NCBI RefSeq assembly: GCF_018403225.1
Contig: NZ_BOSG01000001.1
Span: 1,984,001-2,048,000 of the forward strand
From: Paenibacillus sp. J23TS9
GTDB lineage: Bacteria; Bacillota; Bacilli; Paenibacillales; Paenibacillaceae
DNA length: 64,000 nucleotides
Direction: 5' to 3'
Every line of letters begins with the position of its first letter. Position 1 is the stretch's first letter. This document shows positions 1-8,429 of the stretch, one piece after another. Under the pieces are notes generated by a model. It searched no databases, was not told the DNA's origin, and worked only from the letters and a program-made list of their open reading frames with translations. Position numbers and translations under genes: made by a program.

Positions 1-431
1 CCGAACACGGCCGTCATAAGCCCCATCCACTTACCACGTTCACGCGGCGGGAACAAATCACCAACTGCTGTGAAGGCTGTCGACTGAATGATACCTGCGC
101 CGATACCTTGTATACCACGGTAAATAATAAACTGGTAGACGTCTGTGGACGTACCTGTCAAGAACGCCCCTAACATAAAGATTAATATACCTATTAGAAT
201 AAAAGGCTTACGTCCAAACATATCTGACAGCTTACCGACCAGGATGGTCGCGATCGTGGATGTCAGCAAATAAATATTAATGGTCCATGTATAGTAGTCC
301 ATACCATCAAGAATCGCGATAATCCGCGGCATTGCCGTACTCGTAATCGTCTGGTTGATTGCGGCAAAAAACATCGCAGCCATGACCGCGATCATGATCG
401 TTACTTTGCGTTTAAGTGTTAAATGCTCCAT
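1..431 (-). CDS. MFS drug efflux transporter, DHA2/EmrB-QacA type (C-terminus outside window)
   Basis: This is the N-terminal 143 residues of a 14-TM type major facilitator. It begins MEHLTLKRKV and moves straight into a first membrane helix ending in the AINQTI motif. The loop 2-3 signature GKLSDMFGRKP and the helix 4 segment YRGIQGIGAGI are typical of proton-driven EmrB/QacA multidrug exporters. The ATG at 431 has GAGGTG about 11 bases upstream. It starts only 16 bases after the marR stop, so the two genes form one unit and the exporter is probably the regulated partner of that MarR protein. The gene runs off the window edge, so substrate and full length are unknown. Confidence 0.88.
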   Translation of the reverse strand, partial: MEHLTLKRKVTIMIAVMAAMFFAAINQTITSTAMPRIIAILDGMDYYTWTINIYLLTSTIATILVGKLSDMFGRKPFILIGILIFMLGAFLTGTSTDVYQFIIYRGIQGIGAGIIQSTAFTAVGDLFPPRERGKWMGLMTAVF

Positions 432-447
432 TCTTTCTGCTTCACCT

Positions 448-891
448 CTATATGTCGTTATGATCTATATCCAAAAGCATGGATGAGAATATTCTTCTCA
501 AATGCTGTATATCTTCCTCCGATAACATATTGAAAAACACTTGAATCATTTCTTTTTGATCCTCTGCAATCTTTGCGATAATTTCATACCCTTTTTCCGT
601 AATCATGGTATACACGACTCTACGGTCTTCTTCGGCACGTTCTCTCTGTACATAGCCCGCAGCAATGAGCTTATCTGTAAGGTTCGTAATGGCAGGCGAC
701 GTTAAAGCTAACGCTTCTGCCAGTTCAGATACTTTTAGAGAGCCACGTAATTTCAGCGTATATAGGACTTGAAATTGAGGAAACGTCAGACAGTAGGTTT
801 TTGCACTTTTTTTGTTCCATTCCTGCGATAGATTTTTCAACAACGTACGGAACATTGCCGAAACTTCAAACAGCAGTTCGCTCTTAGCCAA
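448..891 (-). CDS. MarR-family transcriptional regulator
   Basis: This 147-residue protein has the usual MarR length. The winged helix lies near residues 50-105: LKVSELAEALALTSPAIT is the helix-turn-helix, followed by KLIAAGYVQRERAEEDRR, the wing that ends in the characteristic D-R-R. The C-terminal helix would form the dimer interface. It is the first gene of a two-gene operon with the MFS exporter, the common arrangement of an effector-sensing repressor and its pump. A promoter overlapped by a long inverted repeat lies upstream (986-1040), which suggests autoregulation. The ligand cannot be deduced. Confidence 0.9.
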   Translation of the reverse strand: MAKSELLFEVSAMFRTLLKNLSQEWNKKSAKTYCLTFPQFQVLYTLKLRGSLKVSELAEALALTSPAITNLTDKLIAAGYVQRERAEEDRRVVYTMITEKGYEIIAKIAEDQKEMIQVFFNMLSEEDIQHLRRIFSSMLLDIDHNDI

Positions 892-985
892 TATGTAAAC
901 CTCCTTAGCTTTGTAAAACGATATCTTTTAATACGTTGAGAAACTAATTGATTATCTTTAATTTAATAACCTTTTAATTAATAAG

Positions 986-1040
986 TTACTTAATCATTAA
1001 ATACTTAAGTAATATTAACGGTTAACACTTTGCCCGTCAA
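986..1040 (-). promoter_or_regulatory. marR-MFS promoter with overlapping MarR-type operator
   Basis: On the minus strand there is a -35 TTGACG (1035-1040), a 17-base spacer and a -10 TAATAT (1012-1017). Immediately downstream and touching the -10 is an inverted repeat, TTACTTAA - 11 bases - TTAAGTAA (986-1012), with the smaller palindrome TTAATCATTAA at its centre. A repressor bound there would block open complex formation. The promoter elements are seen directly; assigning the repeat to this MarR protein is inference from position. Confidence 0.7.
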
Positions 1041-1087
1041 GCGAATTTTATAAATTAAAATATGTAACCGCATACATATCATGTCGC

Positions 1088-1116
1088 AAAAAAACCTTGA
1101 GAAATAAATCTCAAGG
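1088..1116 (-). terminator. Intrinsic terminator of the phosphotransferase gene
   Basis: Read on the minus strand the stem CCTTGAG (1110-1116) pairs with CTCAAGG (1095-1101) across an 8-base loop and is followed by seven T. The stop codon of the phosphotransferase gene lies inside the 5' arm, so termination directly follows translation. Confidence 0.8.
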
Positions 1117-2253
1117 CTTAATCTTTTCTATAAGCTTCCAAGCTTCATCAACCATCCCAAGCAGCGCTTGGATGACCTCTATAAGATGACCCAATTCTAC
1201 ATTTCGGTTGATGTCACCTCTTTCAAGACCGGTAAACAGCTTATCCATGCCCAACACGAACCGGAGCCCCGCCGACACGTTAAACCCGAAGCGGACCAGC
1301 TCAGAATCTCCATGCCATCCCGCTTCGCGTAAACCTTGCATATAACTTTGAAATAATGATTCCTTATATTCCTCTAAACTGCTGATCGGAATTTTGTTTT
1401 TCATTAATGCATACCCGAACATGCGGCCGAGGTCTTCCCCAATTCCAGAGACACTAGCGAACTGCCAGTCAATCGCAATCAGTGAAGTAATGCCGTCTTC
1501 TTGCTTCATGAATATGTTATCCCAATGCACATCCTGATGAGCGAAAACGCGGGGCAGTAATTCCAAATTCTCCAGGAAACCGTTCACCCGGGTTAGGTTG
1601 CTTACATAGCTTGTCCACATGACATTCCTGCCGATCCATTCCATTCCGTTAGCTTCCCATATCTGTTGTTGCTCCTCAAAAGGCCTGGAATAAGCACTGC
1701 AAGCCTCTACCCATGAACGCATCCAGTGATGGCATAAAAAATTTTCAGCCGGAAGGGATGTCCCTGCCAAATAAGCCCCGTTAAACGATCCAAGCAATCG
1801 GGCCGTTTTTCGTTGGTGGGTTAATGTCCAGTCATGCTGCATTGGTTCAAAATCAATGTCCTCCAGCCAAACCCACTGACTTCCGTCATCCTTCTCTGTC
1901 ACAGCGTAGCATTTAGGAGCGCAGATAACCCGGGGCAATTGATCCAAAATACCAGAACGGTATACCAAGGCTTCCCGTTTCCAATAAAAGTAATGACTTT
2001 CCTGATCTCTTGACGAATCCTTCTTTAATATCTTAAGTATCAGGGTACATGCGGATGTTTTTTCATTATTCGAAAGATAGCAGCAGACTCTGAATACCGC
2101 GCTTTCTTCTTTGCTTATTCCAATCGGTTTGCAATTCCAGGACGTTAGCTGCATTTCATCAGAATCTAACATTCTCTGAATGAGCGATTGGAGAAAAGCA
2201 GAATCAATATGTACGCCTTCTTCTGTTTCAAAAAGGTTTTCTATTGGGATCAC
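1111..2253 (-). CDS. APH-like phosphotransferase family protein
   Basis: This is a 380-residue protein of the aminoglycoside phosphotransferase/choline kinase fold. The catalytic Brenner motif is HQDVHWDNIFM (about residues 239-249), and the metal-binding Asp is in IDWQFASVSG about 20 residues later. The region before it, ending in WVWLEDID, fits the hinge of the ATP-binding N-lobe. Substrate is unknown; such proteins phosphorylate hydroxyls of small molecules, and many are not resistance enzymes. The start is uncertain: the GTG at 2253 lies inside the only good Shine-Dalgarno-like stretch (GAGGTG). It is monocistronic, with its own terminator. Confidence 0.8.
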   Translation of the reverse strand: MIPIENLFETEEGVHIDSAFLQSLIQRMLDSDEMQLTSWNCKPIGISKEESAVFRVCCYLSNNEKTSACTLILKILKKDSSRDQESHYFYWKREALVYRSGILDQLPRVICAPKCYAVTEKDDGSQWVWLEDIDFEPMQHDWTLTHQRKTARLLGSFNGAYLAGTSLPAENFLCHHWMRSWVEACSAYSRPFEEQQQIWEANGMEWIGRNVMWTSYVSNLTRVNGFLENLELLPRVFAHQDVHWDNIFMKQEDGITSLIAIDWQFASVSGIGEDLGRMFGYALMKNKIPISSLEEYKESLFQSYMQGLREAGWHGDSELVRFGFNVSAGLRFVLGMDKLFTGLERGDINRNVELGHLIEVIQALLGMVDEAWKLIEKIKP

Positions 2254-2356
2254 CTCAGAATATGTTACTTCAAACGCTAAATTCTAATTATTAATATACG
2301 TAACGAAAGCATCAATTCCTTCATCAACAATTTGAAGTCAGCATTGATGTCCTTGA

Positions 2357-3496
2357 TCATGCTTTCAGATTCGTACGATCATATATCGTACCCCGCCATG
2401 TCATGCCTCCACTACGTTGAGCGTTAAAAGCTCCTCGCAAGCCCCCCATAATCAAAAACAAGCCAACGATAGGATGCGCTATTCCATACCAGAACCCGCT
2501 GCCCGAATGCCTTGAATATATAAAGTAAAGCCAGAATACAGATATAAGGCTTACAGCGCACAGAATTCTCGCAGAAACGGGCCCCATAAACAAGCCAATC
2601 CAAGGATAGATCATCGTCAGAAGACAGGATATGGTGGTGATGATGGCATTCTTATAGCTAAATACCGATTTCTCGACACTTCCAATGAGCTGCCTCAAGC
2701 TCTCATACCAGTTCCAGACGCCTATCATCCGGGTTCCATAGATCGCATCCTGGCGGTATCCTGCCTGTTTGACTCTTTTCCCAAGTGCTGCGTCATCTGT
2801 TGTAATGTAAGAAAACTCGGCATGGGTTCCAATCTGTTCATACACATCCCTTTTAACGAAATTAAATGCCCCCACTCCCAGTGATTGAGGTGATTTGGGA
2901 TCTTTTATCTTCCATAGCTGGCCGAATGATGAAGCACTCATGAAAATAAAGGCAGCGTACCATTTGGAGAATACGTGAGGTCCTTCAAAATCAGGTATCA
3001 TCGTAAGGTGATCGAGCCCATGCTGCTCAGTATAAGTAACCGCCTTGGCTATACAGTGCGGGTGAAAAAGGATATCGGCATCCGTAAAGAGCAGCCACTG
3101 CCCTTGTGCTTGCTTCGTTCCCTGGAGTAACGCATGGCTTTTTCCCATCCATTGTTCCGGCAGCTCACTAATTTCAATACCCTTTACGTTTGAATAAGTT
3201 CCTGCCAACCTTGCTATGATCTCGCCTGTGGAATCATCAGAGCGATCATTAACAACAATTACCTCCAGCCGCGAATATGTTTGGTTAGTCAAAGATATAA
3301 CACAGCGCTCCAGCGCTTTCTGTTCATTCCTTGCGGCAATGATGACAGAAACCATCGGTTGTTCTCCGTCCATTTTCTCCAGCGTTTGATGTAATGCACC
3401 AATACCTCTTACTTTAGCTGTAAAAATAACTGCAATCGTCCCCCCCATCAACACATTTAGTCCACCTAATATCCAGTACACCCAATTCAATATCAT
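2357..3496 (-). CDS. Membrane-associated family 2 glycosyltransferase
   Basis: This 379-residue protein has an N-terminal membrane helix (residues 1-25), a GT-A catalytic domain and a C-terminal pair or trio of hydrophobic segments (about 285-350). Family 2 landmarks are VSVIIAARNE, VVNDRSDDST, the DxD-type LLFTDADILF and the acceptor-site TTDDAALG. The layout resembles CrtQ-like and other membrane GT2 enzymes that transfer sugars to lipids, but the acceptor is not evident. It is a single gene. Two similar palindromes upstream (3517-3528 and 3584-3599) suggest repression by a TetR-like factor encoded elsewhere. Confidence 0.85.
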   Translation of the reverse strand: MILNWVYWILGGLNVLMGGTIAVIFTAKVRGIGALHQTLEKMDGEQPMVSVIIAARNEQKALERCVISLTNQTYSRLEVIVVNDRSDDSTGEIIARLAGTYSNVKGIEISELPEQWMGKSHALLQGTKQAQGQWLLFTDADILFHPHCIAKAVTYTEQHGLDHLTMIPDFEGPHVFSKWYAAFIFMSASSFGQLWKIKDPKSPQSLGVGAFNFVKRDVYEQIGTHAEFSYITTDDAALGKRVKQAGYRQDAIYGTRMIGVWNWYESLRQLIGSVEKSVFSYKNAIITTISCLLTMIYPWIGLFMGPVSARILCAVSLISVFWLYFIYSRHSGSGFWYGIAHPIVGLFLIMGGLRGAFNAQRSGGMTWRGTIYDRTNLKA

Positions 3497-3516
3497 TCAC
3501 CACTTTCGAATAATTT

Positions 3517-3599
3517 GAACGTTCGTTCTAATCCATATAAACAAAAACGGATTCCTTGCAAAAATAAATAGGGAATCGGAATATAGAACGATCGTACTA
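3517..3599. promoter_or_regulatory. Two TetR-type operator-like palindromes
   Basis: GAACGTTCGTTC (3517-3528) and TAGAACGATCGTACTA (3584-3599) share the core GAACGWWCGT, and their centres are 69 bases apart. Both lie upstream of the glycosyltransferase start at 3496 and downstream of nothing on the plus strand until 3865. Apart from these sites and AT-rich sequence, the region 3497-3864 shows nothing convincing. Confidence 0.45.
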
Positions 3600-3864
3600 A
3601 TGATAGTTTAAGAGATTATTCTATATTTGGCAAATACTTGTTTATCGAACTATGTAAGGTTGTCATCGACAATACCATTATTAATTGAGGCTAGATATCA
3701 TTTTCACCCGCAAAAATTAAAAGTATATGATTTACAGATACTTGTTGTAAAATATGATTATATAAAAAAAGTATCTATGAGACTGCCAACTTTTATTTTT
3801 AAATTAGACTATCTATCCCATTCATTCATAAGACGACAAGAATCAAAGGAGATTTCACAAACTT

Positions 3865-4737
3865 ATGTCTAGGATTCATGAATATTCAAATCGTCCGCAG
3901 GATCGAGGCCATCTGCTTGCCGATTGTGAAAACTGCTTCGGTCTATGCTGTGCTGCTCTTCCCTTTTCATCCTCGTCAGACTTTGCTTTTGACAAATCTG
4001 CAGGGACCCCCTGCAAAAACCTGCAAACGGATTTCCGCTGCAGTGTACACAACAGTCTCAGACAACGAGGGATGCGCGGTTGTACGGTTTATGACTGCTT
4101 CGGCGCGGGACAGAAGGTTTCGCAAGTAACCTACGAAGGGCGTGACTGGCGCCAAGCTCCAGAAACTACGAAGCAAATGTTTGGAGTGTTTCCGATCATG
4201 TGGCAGCTTCACGAGTTGTTATGGTATTTGACAGAAGCATTAACATTGCAGCCTGCCCGACCGATCTTTGATGATCTTCGTTTAGCACTTGAAGAGACAG
4301 ATCGTCTCACACAAATGAATCCTGAATCCCTTTTGGAAATCAATTTATCGGTATACCGCGCTGAAATTAATACTCTTCTCCTTCGGACAAGCGAGCTTGT
4401 AAGGGAGGATGCCCGGAGTAAACATACAGGATCTTTGGGACACACAAAAAAGATCCAGTCTCGCGGAGCAGATCTCATCGGGGCCAAGCTGAGAAGTGCT
4501 GATCTCCGGTATCAAAGCTTCCGTGGCGCCTATCTAATTGCCGCCGATCTTAGAGGCGCTGATTTGAGAGTGACTGATCTCATTGGAGCAGATCTTCGGG
4601 ACGCGGACCTCAAAGGTGCAGATCTCACCGGAAGCATTTTTCTTACCCAAGCCCAGATTAATTCAGCCCAAGGCGATGCCAGCACTAAACTGCCATCTTC
4701 TCTCACACGGCCATCTCACTGGATTACAGCCCAATAA
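3865..4737 (+). CDS. Cys-rich (YkgJ-like) N-terminus fused to pentapeptide repeats
   Basis: The 290-residue protein has three parts. Residues 20-80 carry eight cysteines (21, 24, 28, 29, 50, 59, 73, 78) in a CxxCxxxCC...C...C...C pattern like the YkgJ zinc/iron-chelating family. A helical middle follows. Residues about 197-260 form around a dozen A(D/N)LxX pentapeptides such as GADLIGAKLRSADLR, predicted to fold as a right-handed quadrilateral beta-helix. The start has AAAGGAG 13 bases upstream. No signal peptide is seen, so it is probably cytoplasmic. A metal- or Fe-S-binding role and DNA mimicry are possible, but neither is shown. The gene stands alone and ends at a strong bidirectional terminator. 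Confidence 0.8.
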   Translation: MSRIHEYSNRPQDRGHLLADCENCFGLCCAALPFSSSSDFAFDKSAGTPCKNLQTDFRCSVHNSLRQRGMRGCTVYDCFGAGQKVSQVTYEGRDWRQAPETTKQMFGVFPIMWQLHELLWYLTEALTLQPARPIFDDLRLALEETDRLTQMNPESLLEINLSVYRAEINTLLLRTSELVREDARSKHTGSLGHTKKIQSRGADLIGAKLRSADLRYQSFRGAYLIAADLRGADLRVTDLIGADLRDADLKGADLTGSIFLTQAQINSAQGDASTKLPSSLTRPSHWITAQ

Positions 4738-4765
4738 ATCGGGATAAAATGGTAAAATTAAAAAA

Positions 4766-4796
4766 GAGCGGTTCACCAAATGATGGTGAACCGCTC
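4766..4796. terminator. Bidirectional terminator
   Basis: A perfect 12-bp stem, GAGCGGTTCACC / GGTGAACCGCTC, has a 7-base loop. It is flanked by A-rich sequence on the left and TCTTTCTT on the right, and serves the convergent pentapeptide gene and the ribosomal GTPase gene. Confidence 0.88.
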
Positions 4797-4859
4797 TCTT
4801 TCTTGATATCCAATAACTATAAACTTTCGATGTGCCGAGGCTCCGGAGATAGAGAACAC

Positions 4860-6812
4860 TCAGCTCCTGATCATATAATCCTCCGCCTCATGCCAGGCAA
4901 CGCTGAACGCTTTTCCTTTTGAGCAAAAGATGGAAGAGGATGTGTATTCCGGATCGGCATTTTTATCGTAATTTTTGGAGGCAATAATGTTCTCGAATGG
5001 ACGGCACGGTTTGTAGCCGCTCAGTCTCAGCGTCAAAGCTCCCTTCCCTTTCGTGAACGAAGCCAGCTCCGCGGCATAATCCATGAATGAAGACACAGGT
5101 GCCTCTCCGCTGAAGGTCGCTGTATCCCCATGGATTTCCGGAGCTTCAAAGCTGCCCTGAGCTTGCTGTATATCCGACATTACCCTGCCGATATGATCCG
5201 ATCCGACTTTCAGCTTAAATGCGTAATACGGCTCCAACAGCTTATTATCCGCTTTCTCAAGACCCTGCCTGAGCGCCCGAATGGTCGCTTCCCGGAAGTC
5301 GCCGCCAGTTGTGTGCTTGTTATGGGAGCGGCCCGTCAAAAGCGTCACGATGATGTCCGTCAAAGGAGATCCTGTTAGCAGACCACGATGATCCTTCTCC
5401 GTCACATGTTGTCCGATCTGATTCTGGAAACCGATGCTCAGATCATCTGGATGACAGTGGTTAACAAATGTTACTCCACTTCCCTCAGGACCCGGTTCAA
5501 TCCGTAAGTGAACCTCGGCATAATGCCCCAGCGGCTCGAAGTGACCATATCCGATCGTCTCATCGGCTATCGTCTCTTTATACAAAATTTCCGGCTTGCC
5601 GAAGGTAACAGAGAGATGAAAACGTTCAAGGACGACCTGCGCCAGTACCTCCAGTTGGATTTTACCCATCACGTGAATATGAAGCTCCTGCAAAGCCTCA
5701 TTCCAAATAACGCCGAGCGAAGGATCCTCCGCATCCAATATCCGAAAACAGCGGAGCACTTCACGAATCGGAATGGACGGGTCGTACATGACCTTGGATT
5801 GGAGTGCCGGAACAAGCTCAAATGGTATCTGTTCCTGCAGTGTACCCAAGCCGTCTGAAGCCGAAGCACCGGATATTCCCGTCACTGCAATCAATTGCCC
5901 AGCTGCTGCCTCATCCGTGGATAGATGCTTTTCTCCATTGTATACCCGTATGGAAGTGATCTTCTCACACTTTTGCTCCCCCTGGTTGTCTACATATGTA
6001 AGTTCATCCCTTATATTCAGCTTGCCCTGTAATACCTTCATAAAGGTTAAGCGTACTCCCTGCTGATCATGCCGTATTTTAAATACCCGCGCAGCAAAGG
6101 AACCGGAGGTATCATAAGCTGTCTCCGTCAACAATTCCAAATTGGCAAGAAATTCGTCTATACCTTGATCCTGAAGGGCTGAGCCGGACATCACCGGAAA
6201 AACCAGACGGCTTTTCATTAAGGAACCCATCGTTTCAGTAACCATTGACGCTTCAGCTTGCCCTTCCAAATAAGCGTTCAAAAGATTTTCATCACGCTCA
6301 GCGACAAATTCAATCAGATCTTGTGCAAGCTTCTCTGTTAAACTGCCGGGAATGAGAAGAGCATCGGGAGTCAATTGAAGCCGGATTTCTTCCAAAACAG
6401 CTGCCACATCAGCTCCCTCCCGGTCAATTTTGTTGATAAAAAACATTACAGGTATACGATATGTCTGAAGAAGCTGCCATACGGTCTCGGTATGTCCTTC
6501 GACTCCTTCTGCTGCGCTGATAATGATGACGGCATAGTCCATCACCTGCAATGCCCGCTCCATCTCGGCAGAGAAATCGACATGACCGGGAGTATCGATC
6601 AGATAATAATCCGTTCTCCCATAGGACATCACTGCCTGATCGGCAAAAATCGTAATTCCGCGGGCTCTTTCCAGATCATGACTGTCCAGAAAGGCATCCT
6701 TGTGATCAACCCTTCCCCGGCTGCGAATGCTGTTTGTATGATAGAGAAGCTGCTCCGCGAACGTCGTTTTTCCCGCATCGACATGAGCCAGCAATCCGAT
6801 TGTTTTGTTCAT
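4860..6812 (-). CDS. TetM/Otr(A)-like ribosomal protection translational GTPase
   Basis: This 650-residue EF-G paralogue has the G1 motif AHVDAGKTT, switch I RGITI, G3 DTPGH and G4 NKID, followed by EF-G domains II to V. Length and lack of an EF-G G' domain match the TetM/TetO/Otr(A) family, which releases tetracycline or rescues stalled ribosomes. It diverges from classical TetM in the switch I flank (LDSHDLERARG), so tetracycline resistance is possible rather than certain. An intrinsic housekeeping or antibiotic-response role is equally likely. The ATG at 6812 is preferred because GGGGA precedes it; an ATG at 6821 lacks a ribosome site. It is monocistronic. Confidence 0.83.
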   Translation of the reverse strand: MNKTIGLLAHVDAGKTTFAEQLLYHTNSIRSRGRVDHKDAFLDSHDLERARGITIFADQAVMSYGRTDYYLIDTPGHVDFSAEMERALQVMDYAVIIISAAEGVEGHTETVWQLLQTYRIPVMFFINKIDREGADVAAVLEEIRLQLTPDALLIPGSLTEKLAQDLIEFVAERDENLLNAYLEGQAEASMVTETMGSLMKSRLVFPVMSGSALQDQGIDEFLANLELLTETAYDTSGSFAARVFKIRHDQQGVRLTFMKVLQGKLNIRDELTYVDNQGEQKCEKITSIRVYNGEKHLSTDEAAAGQLIAVTGISGASASDGLGTLQEQIPFELVPALQSKVMYDPSIPIREVLRCFRILDAEDPSLGVIWNEALQELHIHVMGKIQLEVLAQVVLERFHLSVTFGKPEILYKETIADETIGYGHFEPLGHYAEVHLRIEPGPEGSGVTFVNHCHPDDLSIGFQNQIGQHVTEKDHRGLLTGSPLTDIIVTLLTGRSHNKHTTGGDFREATIRALRQGLEKADNKLLEPYYAFKLKVGSDHIGRVMSDIQQAQGSFEAPEIHGDTATFSGEAPVSSFMDYAAELASFTKGKGALTLRLSGYKPCRPFENIIASKNYDKNADPEYTSSSIFCSKGKAFSVAWHEAEDYMIRS

Positions 6813-6966
6813 TTTCCCCATTAAGCGATCACGTCCGTCTGATATGATTTCTTCTAATTATTCTTTTGTTATCTTATCTGAGTATATCAGAAATAGAGAG
6901 ATGCCAGTCGATCTGCATTCTGCCCATGTCGCTGCACGGATCATACATATCTGGAAGTGATGACCA

Positions 6967-6994
6967 TTGACATCTCATCTTAATTTGCTAAAAT
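6967..6994 (+). promoter_or_regulatory. Promoter of the tsuAB-like operon
   Basis: A consensus -35 TTGACA (6967-6972), a 16-base spacer and TAAAAT (6989-6994) predict transcription from about 7001, leaving a 68-base AT-rich leader before the ATG at 7069. Confidence 0.6.
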
Positions 6995-7068
6995 CGGAAA
7001 TACCAATAATTCATAGCTAATTACTAGTATTTAAAATACAATATCAGAACTTGAAAGGAGCTGTTCTC

Positions 7069-8136
7069 ATGATATTAACAGGCTTGCTATGCGGCGCCTT
7101 GCTTGGCTTCGTCATGCAGCGTGGACGATTCTGCCTGACGGGCGGATTCAGGGATATGTATCTGACCAAGGATAATCGGATGTTTTACGCATTACTGATT
7201 GCGATCTCGATTCAAAGCATCGGAGTCTTTGCCCTTATTCATTTTGGACTTATTGATTTCAGTGCCGGAGCTTTCCCCTGGATTGCCACGATTCTTGGAT
7301 CCTTTATCTTTGGGATTGGCATTATTCTAGCCGGAGGATGTGCGACCGGGACATGGTACCGTGCTGGTGAAGGTCTTATAGGCAGCTGGATTGCCCTCTT
7401 CGGCTACATGGCAATGAGCGCAATCATGAAATCGGGCGCTTTGGTTCCAGTGAATGACGGAATCAAGAAATACGATGCTCCTGTCAATTCTATTCCGGAG
7501 ACCTTTGGACTCTCGGTGTGGCCGTTTATAGCCGTCCTATCCATCATTACAATTGCACTTGTCATCCGTCAATTGCGTAAGCCGAAAGTTGCGATTCCAT
7601 CCATGAAAGCCAAACGGAAGGGCTTGAATCATCTGCTGTTCGAGAAGCGCTGGCATCCGTTCTTCACAGCCATTCTGGTTGGTTTGATTGCTCTGCTTGC
7701 TTGGCCGCTCAGCGAAGCGACGGGCCGGATGTCCGGTCTCGGAATCACAACACCATCTGCGAATATACTGCAATACCTGGTCACTGGAGATAGTGATAAA
7801 TATGTAAACTGGGGCATGTTCCTCGTTCTTGGTATTTTCCTTGGTTCCTTTATTGCTGCTAAAGGCAGCCGGGAGTTCCGGTTCCGTGCACCAGATGCGA
7901 AGACAGCCATCTCGAGCTTTTCCGGTGGTATTTTGATGGGATTTGGCGCCAGCTGGGCCGGAGGTTGCTCCATTGGCAACGGTCTGGTCATGACAGCCAT
8001 GATGACTTGGCAGGGCTGGGTGTCTCTGATATTTATGATTCTCGGTACATGGACAGCATCTTACTTCGTTTTTGTCCGCCCACGGAGCAAGGCTAAACAT
8101 AATCAAGGTGCGGCACTTCGCACAACGACAACCTAA
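7069..8136 (+). CDS. tsuA: TsuA-like (YeeE/YedE) thiosulfate/sulfur-compound transporter
   Basis: This 355-residue integral membrane protein has about nine helices and an internal duplication. The conserved cysteine loops of the YeeE/YedE family are present: RGRFCLTGGFRD near the N-terminus, AGGCATGTWYRAGEG in the first half and AGGCSIGNGLV in the second. In TsuA these cysteines relay thiosulfate through the membrane. The ATG at 7069 is chosen because AAAGGAG ends nine bases before it; a TTG at 7051 is poorly placed. The next gene, 13 bases downstream, encodes a TusA-like partner, as in E. coli yeeE-yeeD. Selenium or other sulfur substrates cannot be excluded. Confidence 0.86.
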   Translation: MILTGLLCGALLGFVMQRGRFCLTGGFRDMYLTKDNRMFYALLIAISIQSIGVFALIHFGLIDFSAGAFPWIATILGSFIFGIGIILAGGCATGTWYRAGEGLIGSWIALFGYMAMSAIMKSGALVPVNDGIKKYDAPVNSIPETFGLSVWPFIAVLSIITIALVIRQLRKPKVAIPSMKAKRKGLNHLLFEKRWHPFFTAILVGLIALLAWPLSEATGRMSGLGITTPSANILQYLVTGDSDKYVNWGMFLVLGIFLGSFIAAKGSREFRFRAPDAKTAISSFSGGILMGFGASWAGGCSIGNGLVMTAMMTWQGWVSLIFMILGTWTASYFVFVRPRSKAKHNQGAALRTTTT

Positions 8137-8149
8137 GGAGGTAATTCAC

Positions 8150-8377
8150 ATGAAACAACAAAAACTGGCCGTCGTCGGAATGGTTTGTCCATTTCCTTTA
8201 ATTGAGGCAAAGCAAGCGATCGAAACACTCGACAGCGGTGATGAGCTTGTCATTGATTTCGATTGTACACAAGCAACGGAGGCTATACCACGCTGGGCTG
8301 CTGAAGCAGGCCATGCAGTCACAAATTTCGAACAGATTGACGATGCATCCTGGACTATAACTGTTCAAAAAAAATAA
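8150..8377 (+). CDS. tsuB: TusA/SirA-family sulfur carrier (TsuB/YeeD-like)
   Basis: This 75-residue protein has the TusA signature GMVCPFPLIEA (CPxP), whose cysteine carries a persulfide. A strong AAGGAGGT precedes the ATG at 8150. It lies directly behind the YeeE-like transporter, so it probably accepts or activates the imported sulfur species at the cytoplasmic face. TusA proteins are also found in tRNA thiolation and molybdenum cofactor pathways, but the pairing here argues for TsuB. Confidence 0.88.
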   Translation: MKQQKLAVVGMVCPFPLIEAKQAIETLDSGDELVIDFDCTQATEAIPRWAAEAGHAVTNFEQIDDASWTITVQKK

Positions 8378-8384
8378 AGCAGAG

Positions 8385-8429
8385 AAAGGCGATCTCTTCC
8401 GCATGATGGGAAGCAGATCGCCTTTTTTT
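8385..8429. terminator. Bidirectional terminator between tsuB and glnS
   Basis: AAAGGCGATCT (8385-8395) pairs with AGATCGCCTTT (8415-8425), followed by a T run. The opposite strand is also T-rich, so it can end both convergent units. It overlaps the glnS stop codon. Confidence 0.85.

Noticed and set aside
3627..3872. 81-residue open frame upstream of the pentapeptide protein
   Set aside because: It is AT-rich, has no ribosome site and no family resemblance, and overlaps the start of the real gene.
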